DNA of 64,000 nt from a virus, in IMG/VR virus record IMGVR_UViG_3300037502_002729, positions 1 to 64,000 of that record. One strand, given 5' to 3'. The notes below the pieces were generated by a model. That model made no database searches. It was not told where the DNA came from and saw only the letters and a program-made list of their open reading frames with translations. Positions within the stretch are counted from its first letter, which is position 1, and the number at the start of each line of letters is the position of its first letter. The translations under genes were made by a program, and so were the position numbers. Shown here piece after piece: positions 59,715-64,000 of the stretch.

Positions 59715-59722
59715 TATTTATA
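59715..59722 (+). promoter_or_regulatory. TATTTATA box before terL
   Basis: An exact TATTTATA ends 12 nt before the ATG at 59735 and directly follows the terminator. Confidence 0.6.
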
Positions 59723-59734
59723 AAAAAAGAGAAT

Positions 59735-61486
59735 ATGACAAGAGACCAAGTATTAATTGAATCTGCTAAATGCATAAAAAGTACACCATACTGTTTAAAG
59801 ACTTATTTGCAGACATATGATAATACTGTAAAAAAATATGTTCCATTAGATTTATTTCCAGACCAGATTAAACTAATTGAGGATTTTGATACATATAATG
59901 AAAATATAGCACTAAAATATAGACAAGCAGGTGTGTCAACAGTAACTGCTGCTTGGATATCAAAAAGGTTGGCATTTGCAAATAGAAATAAACCTGAGAA
60001 AATATTGATTATTGCAAATAAATTGGATACTGCTGTGGAAATGGCAAATAAAGTTAGGCATTTTACAGAACAATGGCCAAATTGGGTTGGTATTGGATTT
60101 TCATCAGAAAAAAACTCTGCAAGGCATTTTAAATTGAATAATGATTGTGAGGTTAAGGCAGTAGCAACATCAAAAGACGCATTAAGGGGTTATACCCCCA
60201 CCACATTAATATTTGATGAGGCAGCATATATTGATGCTGATCCTGACTTCTGGGCAGCATCTATGGCATCCCTATCAACAGGTGGTAAAGTTGTTGTGAT
60301 ATCAACACCTAATGGATATGACCCAATATATTATGAGATATATGATCAAGCATTGCGTAATGTTAATGATTTTAAAATCACAGAAATGGTTTGGTATAGA
60401 GATCCAAGATATACCAAAGATTTGTATATGGTGAAAACAAAAGATATGATTCATTATCTTTTGAATAAAGAAGAGTATAGCAAAGATGATATAATTGATT
60501 TATCACATGAGAGTTCTTATGATAGAGACCATCAGAGAGTTATTGAATATATTGAAGAAGGTTATAAGCCATGTTCATCTTGGTATGAAGGAATGGTTAA
60601 AAAACTTAAATATGATAAGAGAAAAGTATCACAAGAGATTGAGAGTAATTTCTTGGGGTCAGGGGATAATGTATTTGATTCTGAATTATTAATGAATATA
60701 TCAAAAAACTATTTGGCAAATCCAATATCAAAATTGATGGGAAATAGTTTATGGATGTTTAAAGAACCAGAAAATGGTCATAGGTATGTTGCAGGTGTTG
60801 ATGTATCAAGAGGAGATTCAGAAGATTTTTCTGTAATTCAAATAATTGATTTTGATGCTCAAGAACAAGTTTTGGAATATGTTGGCAAAATACCTCCGGA
60901 TATATTGGCTGAAGTTGTTTATAAATGGTGTTCATTATATAAGGCATTTGTTGTTGTTGATTTAACAGGCGGAATGGGTGTGGCAACATCTAGGAAACTA
61001 CAAGAAATGAATTATCCAAGTTTATATTATGATAATATTGATTCAGGAAATAAATGGAAATATGACCCAAAAATAAATGAAAGAATACCAGGAATAAATT
61101 TTAATAATAAAAGAGTTCAAATGATTGCTTCATATGAGGAAGCTCTAAGACATAACTTTAAGATTTATTCAAATAGACTATACAATGAAATGAATACGTT
61201 TATATATATAAATGGAAGACCAGATCACCAAAAAGGACATCATGATGATTGTATTATGGCAATTGCTATGGCAACATTTGTTGCTGAAAAATCATTCCAG
61301 AATTTGGAAAAAGTAACAAACCATACAAAAGCAATGATTAATTCTTGGAGTACTTTTACAAACACATACACAGAACAATCTTTATTTTTTAACCCAATGA
61401 TTCCAAGTAGTGGACCTAGAAAAATAAAAAATGAACCAAATGTAAATGATTATCAAAAATATAATTGGCTATTTGGTGTTAGATAA
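59735..61486 (+). CDS. terL: Terminase large subunit (T4 gp17-like)
   Basis: 583 residues from the ATG at 59735. ATPase: a variant Walker A KYRQAGVST at about 59-67, Walker B TLIFDEAAY at about 154-162, coupling motif VVISTPNG. Nuclease: HRYVAGVDVSRGDSEDFSV at about 346-364 carries the first catalytic Asp, FVVVDLTGGMG the second, and HHDDCIMA the third. It packages DNA through the portal and cuts it. The typical T4-like order continues with the portal next. Confidence 0.96.
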   Translation: MTRDQVLIESAKCIKSTPYCLKTYLQTYDNTVKKYVPLDLFPDQIKLIEDFDTYNENIALKYRQAGVSTVTAAWISKRLAFANRNKPEKILIIANKLDTAVEMANKVRHFTEQWPNWVGIGFSSEKNSARHFKLNNDCEVKAVATSKDALRGYTPTTLIFDEAAYIDADPDFWAASMASLSTGGKVVVISTPNGYDPIYYEIYDQALRNVNDFKITEMVWYRDPRYTKDLYMVKTKDMIHYLLNKEEYSKDDIIDLSHESSYDRDHQRVIEYIEEGYKPCSSWYEGMVKKLKYDKRKVSQEIESNFLGSGDNVFDSELLMNISKNYLANPISKLMGNSLWMFKEPENGHRYVAGVDVSRGDSEDFSVIQIIDFDAQEQVLEYVGKIPPDILAEVVYKWCSLYKAFVVVDLTGGMGVATSRKLQEMNYPSLYYDNIDSGNKWKYDPKINERIPGINFNNKRVQMIASYEEALRHNFKIYSNRLYNEMNTFIYINGRPDHQKGHHDDCIMAIAMATFVAEKSFQNLEKVTNHTKAMINSWSTFTNTYTEQSLFFNPMIPSSGPRKIKNEPNVNDYQKYNWLFGVR

Positions 61487-61497
61487 ATTAAAATATT

Positions 61498-63354
61498 ATG
61501 GAGAGCAATAAAAATCAAAATTTAACAGTTTGGCAAAGGTTATCTGCAACTTTTGGTCCAAATTCATTATTAAGTCAAGATGTTCCAACATATAAGTTTG
61601 ACAAAAAAGAATTGTTAAGAACTCAAAATAAACTTGATTATGAAAGGGAACGTTTACAAGCACAACAATCATTCTACTTATCAAACCAATGGGCAAAAAT
61701 TGACAATCATTTATATACACAAGCAGTTTACTATGAACCAACAAGATTGGCCTCAGTTTATGATTTTGAATCAATGGAATTTACGCCAGAAATAGGTGCA
61801 GCATTGGATATATATGCAGAAGAGTCAACAACAACAGATGAAGATGGGCATATGTTGCAAATATATTCTGAATCAAAAAGAATAAAATCAGTATTGGCTG
61901 ACTTATTCAATAACATTTTGGATATAAATACATCATTACCAATGTGGACAAGAAATACTTGTAAGTTTGGTGATAATTTTGTCTTTTTAAAATTAGATCC
62001 TGAGAAAGGTATTGTTGGTTGTAATCAATTACCAAATATTGAGATTGAAAGATTAGAGCCAGGTAGTTCAGAAAAATCTCCAAATTATGGTGAAATGTCA
62101 TCAAGCAATGAAACATTGAAATTTAAGTGGAAGAATAAACAAATGGAATTCCAACCTTGGGAAATTGCACATTTTAGAATATTAGGTGATGATAGAAAAT
62201 TACCATATGGAACATCATTATTGGAAAAAGCAAGACGTATATGGAAACAACTTTTGTTGGCAGAAGATGCTATGTTGATTTATAGAACATCAAGAGCACC
62301 AGAAAGAAGGGTGTTTAAGGTGTTTGTTGGAAATATGGATGATAATGATGTTGAAGCATATGTACAACGTGTTGCAAATAAATTTAAAAGGGAACAAATT
62401 GTTGATGGTAAAACAGGAAATGTTGATATGAGATTTAATCAAATGGCTGTTGACCAAGATTATTTTGTTCCAGTTAGGGATCCAGGTCAAGTAAGTCCAA
62501 TTGAAACTTTACCAGGTGGAACTAATTTAGGTGAAGTTGCTGATATTGAATATATACAAAAGAAATTGGTAACAGCACTAAGAATTCCAAAAACATTTTT
62601 AGGGTTTGAAGATGTAGTTGGTGATGGTAAAACATTGTCATTACAAGATATTAGATTTGCAAGAACCATAAATAGAATACAAAAATGTATGATATCTGAA
62701 CTAAACAAGATTGCAATTATACATTTATTTTTGTTAGGGTTTGAAGATGAACTTTCAAATTTTACATTAGGTTTAACAAATCCATCAACTCAAGCAGATT
62801 TATTAAAAATTGATATATGGAAAGAAAAAATTGGTCTATATCAACAAGCAGTTGCTGATCCTGGAACAGGTATTGCCCCAACATCTACAACTTGGGCTAA
62901 AAAACATATTTTTGGTTGGTCAGATGAGGAAATTAGATTAGATTTACAACAACAAAGAATTGAGAGAGCAGCTGGTGAAGAATTAAAACAAACACCATTA
63001 ACTATAAAGAAAACTGGATTATTTGATAATATTGACAAATTATATGGTGCAGTTAGTGGTACAACAACTGGTACACCACCACCACCTCCACCCCCAGGCG
63101 GAATGGATATGGGTGGAATGGATTTGGGTGGAATGGATATGGGGGCACCTCCACCTCCTCCAGCACCAGAATTAGGTGGTGGAGAAGCACTACCACCACC
63201 TGAACCTGGATTGGCTCCAGAGTCAAGAATACGTAATTTGAATATTCTTCTTGAAAATAATACTATTGATAGTGGCGGTTATAAATCATTAGAAAAAAGT
63301 AGAAAATCTTTAGGTGTTATTGAGAAAGAATTAAAAAAGTTATTAAACTTATAA
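61498..63354 (+). CDS. Portal protein (T4 gp20-like)
   Basis: 618 residues. LSATFGPNSLLSQDVPTY, GAALDIYAEESTT, and RAPERRVFKVFVGNM with DQDYFVPVRDPGQVSPIETL (about 315-345) are portal signatures of T4-like phages. DPGTGIAPTSTTWA is near the wing/crown. A C-terminal tail (about 530-585) is Pro-, Gly- and Met-rich (GGMDMGGMDLGGMDMG) and ends ESRIRNLNILLENN. It starts 11 bases after terL. Confidence 0.95.
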   Translation: MESNKNQNLTVWQRLSATFGPNSLLSQDVPTYKFDKKELLRTQNKLDYERERLQAQQSFYLSNQWAKIDNHLYTQAVYYEPTRLASVYDFESMEFTPEIGAALDIYAEESTTTDEDGHMLQIYSESKRIKSVLADLFNNILDINTSLPMWTRNTCKFGDNFVFLKLDPEKGIVGCNQLPNIEIERLEPGSSEKSPNYGEMSSSNETLKFKWKNKQMEFQPWEIAHFRILGDDRKLPYGTSLLEKARRIWKQLLLAEDAMLIYRTSRAPERRVFKVFVGNMDDNDVEAYVQRVANKFKREQIVDGKTGNVDMRFNQMAVDQDYFVPVRDPGQVSPIETLPGGTNLGEVADIEYIQKKLVTALRIPKTFLGFEDVVGDGKTLSLQDIRFARTINRIQKCMISELNKIAIIHLFLLGFEDELSNFTLGLTNPSTQADLLKIDIWKEKIGLYQQAVADPGTGIAPTSTTWAKKHIFGWSDEEIRLDLQQQRIERAAGEELKQTPLTIKKTGLFDNIDKLYGAVSGTTTGTPPPPPPPGGMDMGGMDLGGMDMGAPPPPPAPELGGGEALPPPEPGLAPESRIRNLNILLENNTIDSGGYKSLEKSRKSLGVIEKELKKLLNL

Positions 63355-63362
63355 TATTTATA
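63355..63362 (+). promoter_or_regulatory. TATTTATA box before 63377 gene
   Basis: An exact TATTTATA ends 14 nt before the ATG at 63377 and starts the base after the portal stop. Confidence 0.5.
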
Positions 63363-63376
63363 AAAAAAAGAAAAAT

Positions 63377-64000
63377 ATGAAATTTGGCAAATTAAAAACA
63401 ACCATTGAGAATGATCTTTCAGAATCAATAAAAGATAGAAAGGTTTTTAAAGAAAATATTAAAAATTTTAAAAAGCATATATTAGGTGATAAAAATTTAT
63501 CCAAACTATATGTTCTATATGGTGATTTATCTAAACCTAGGGGTTTGAATGAAGTTGATGCAAAAAATTACTTGGATGAAGGTATTGATTGGGCAAAAAA
63601 GTTGATAAAAAAATCAAAAACACCATTGATATTAAATGGTTCAAATAACAATAATTATGAAGACATTGATAAATTGGTTTACGAAACAATCAATAATATT
63701 GATGAGCAGATTAAGGTTAAAAATAGAATATTGGAGACAATAAAAAAACCATTAGTTACTAATGAAAATATTATTAATATACCAATAAAATCTATGGTTA
63801 AGATTGCAAATAACAAAATTAGTGAGTATATAAATACTCTAAATGAGGAAACAAAAAAAGAAATATTAATACTTTTGAAAGAAGATAAAAATAAATTAAA
63901 CTTGGATTTTAATCAATTAAAAGAAGATGTTAGTAAAAAATTAAATGATTTATTGATTACTGAAAAGAATAGTGATGTTAGTTCAAAAATACTAAAAGCA
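63377..64000 (+). CDS. Gene following portal, cut by right edge
   Basis: 208 residues visible, no stop. MKFGKLKTTIENDLSESIKD, then helical Lys/Asn-rich sequence (NIKNFKKHILGDKNLSKLYV, later LNEETKKEILILLKEDKNKL). In T4-like phages a prohead protease or core gene often follows the portal, but no such motif is visible here. Function unassigned. Confidence 0.75.
   Translation, partial: MKFGKLKTTIENDLSESIKDRKVFKENIKNFKKHILGDKNLSKLYVLYGDLSKPRGLNEVDAKNYLDEGIDWAKKLIKKSKTPLILNGSNNNNYEDIDKLVYETINNIDEQIKVKNRILETIKKPLVTNENIINIPIKSMVKIANNKISEYINTLNEETKKEILILLKEDKNKLNLDFNQLKEDVSKKLNDLLITEKNSDVSSKILKA

Noticed and set aside
1-64000. Stop-codon reassignment (as in some gut jumbo phages)
   Set aside because: TAG, TAA and TGA all occur at plausible gene ends, for example TAG at 23118 and 25601, and essential genes have no internal stops.
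1-64000. Prophage or integrated element
   Set aside because: No integrase, attachment-site repeats or host housekeeping genes were seen. The tRNA and tmRNA genes are complete and carry their own terminators, so they do not look like integration scars.

Overview
The window looks like 64 kb of a large, AT-rich, T4-like tailed phage (myovirus, probably jumbo-sized) infecting a member of the Bacteroidota, most likely a flavobacterium. Evidence for a phage: a T4-type large terminase followed by a portal protein and scaffold-like genes at the right end, four peptidoglycan hydrolases, a holin-like protein, a T4 Rnl1-type RNA ligase, ThyX, and dense overlapping gene blocks. Evidence for the host: a metalloprotease ending in a type IX secretion (T9SS) sorting domain, a tmRNA, a bacterial-type initiator tRNA, and A-rich leaders with no Shine-Dalgarno sequence before nearly all genes. 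Genes use the standard code (TAG, TAA and TGA all end genes).

Layout. 1-6.1 kb (minus): a partial gene, a Cys-rich protein, four cytosine-C5 or C5-like methyltransferases, one Dam-type methyltransferase and a ParB-like protein. 6.2-9.5 kb: a zincin, a large 'RMGHC' protein, a LETM1-like protein, tRNA-Pro, an initiator-like tRNA-fMet and a 52-aa CxxC protein. 9.5-17.7 kb (minus): Rnl1, two duplicated zincin plus mini-protein units, a cupin, a five-gene leucine-rich-repeat (LRR) array and a probable head protein. 17.8-33 kb: GH19 endolysin, T9SS-tagged metalloprotease, phosphoesterase, subtilase, epimerase, amidase, glycosyltransferase and two large RMGHC/WCT proteins. 33-48 kb: nucleoside deoxyribosyltransferase, large hydrophobic probable virion proteins, ClpP, thioredoxin, ThyX, holin, M23 peptidase, glucosaminidase and tmRNA. 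48-55.6 kb: three more LRR genes, an M20-like peptidase, a ClpC-like ATPase diverging from Hsp20, a lipoprotein, a KTSC protein and a nucleotidyltransferase. 55.6-64 kb: the packaging and head block.

Three themes stand out. (1) About 20 proteins, many of them enzymes (three zincins, a deoxyribosyltransferase, four RMGHC/WCT proteins), begin with short related leaders ending in I/L-x-E. These resemble T4 capsid-targeting propeptides and suggest a set of packaged, possibly injected, proteins (inference). (2) The phage carries tmRNA, ClpP, an N-domain-less ClpC-like unfoldase and Hsp20. The clp/hsp20 divergent promoter holds three 13-bp palindromes spaced exactly 31 bp, so a phage-run trans-translation and proteolysis module is plausible. 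(3) An exact TATTTATA box lies 10-19 nt before the start codon of many transcription-unit heads on both strands and probably marks a phage promoter class.

All functions come from reading translated sequence and motifs; no database search was run.
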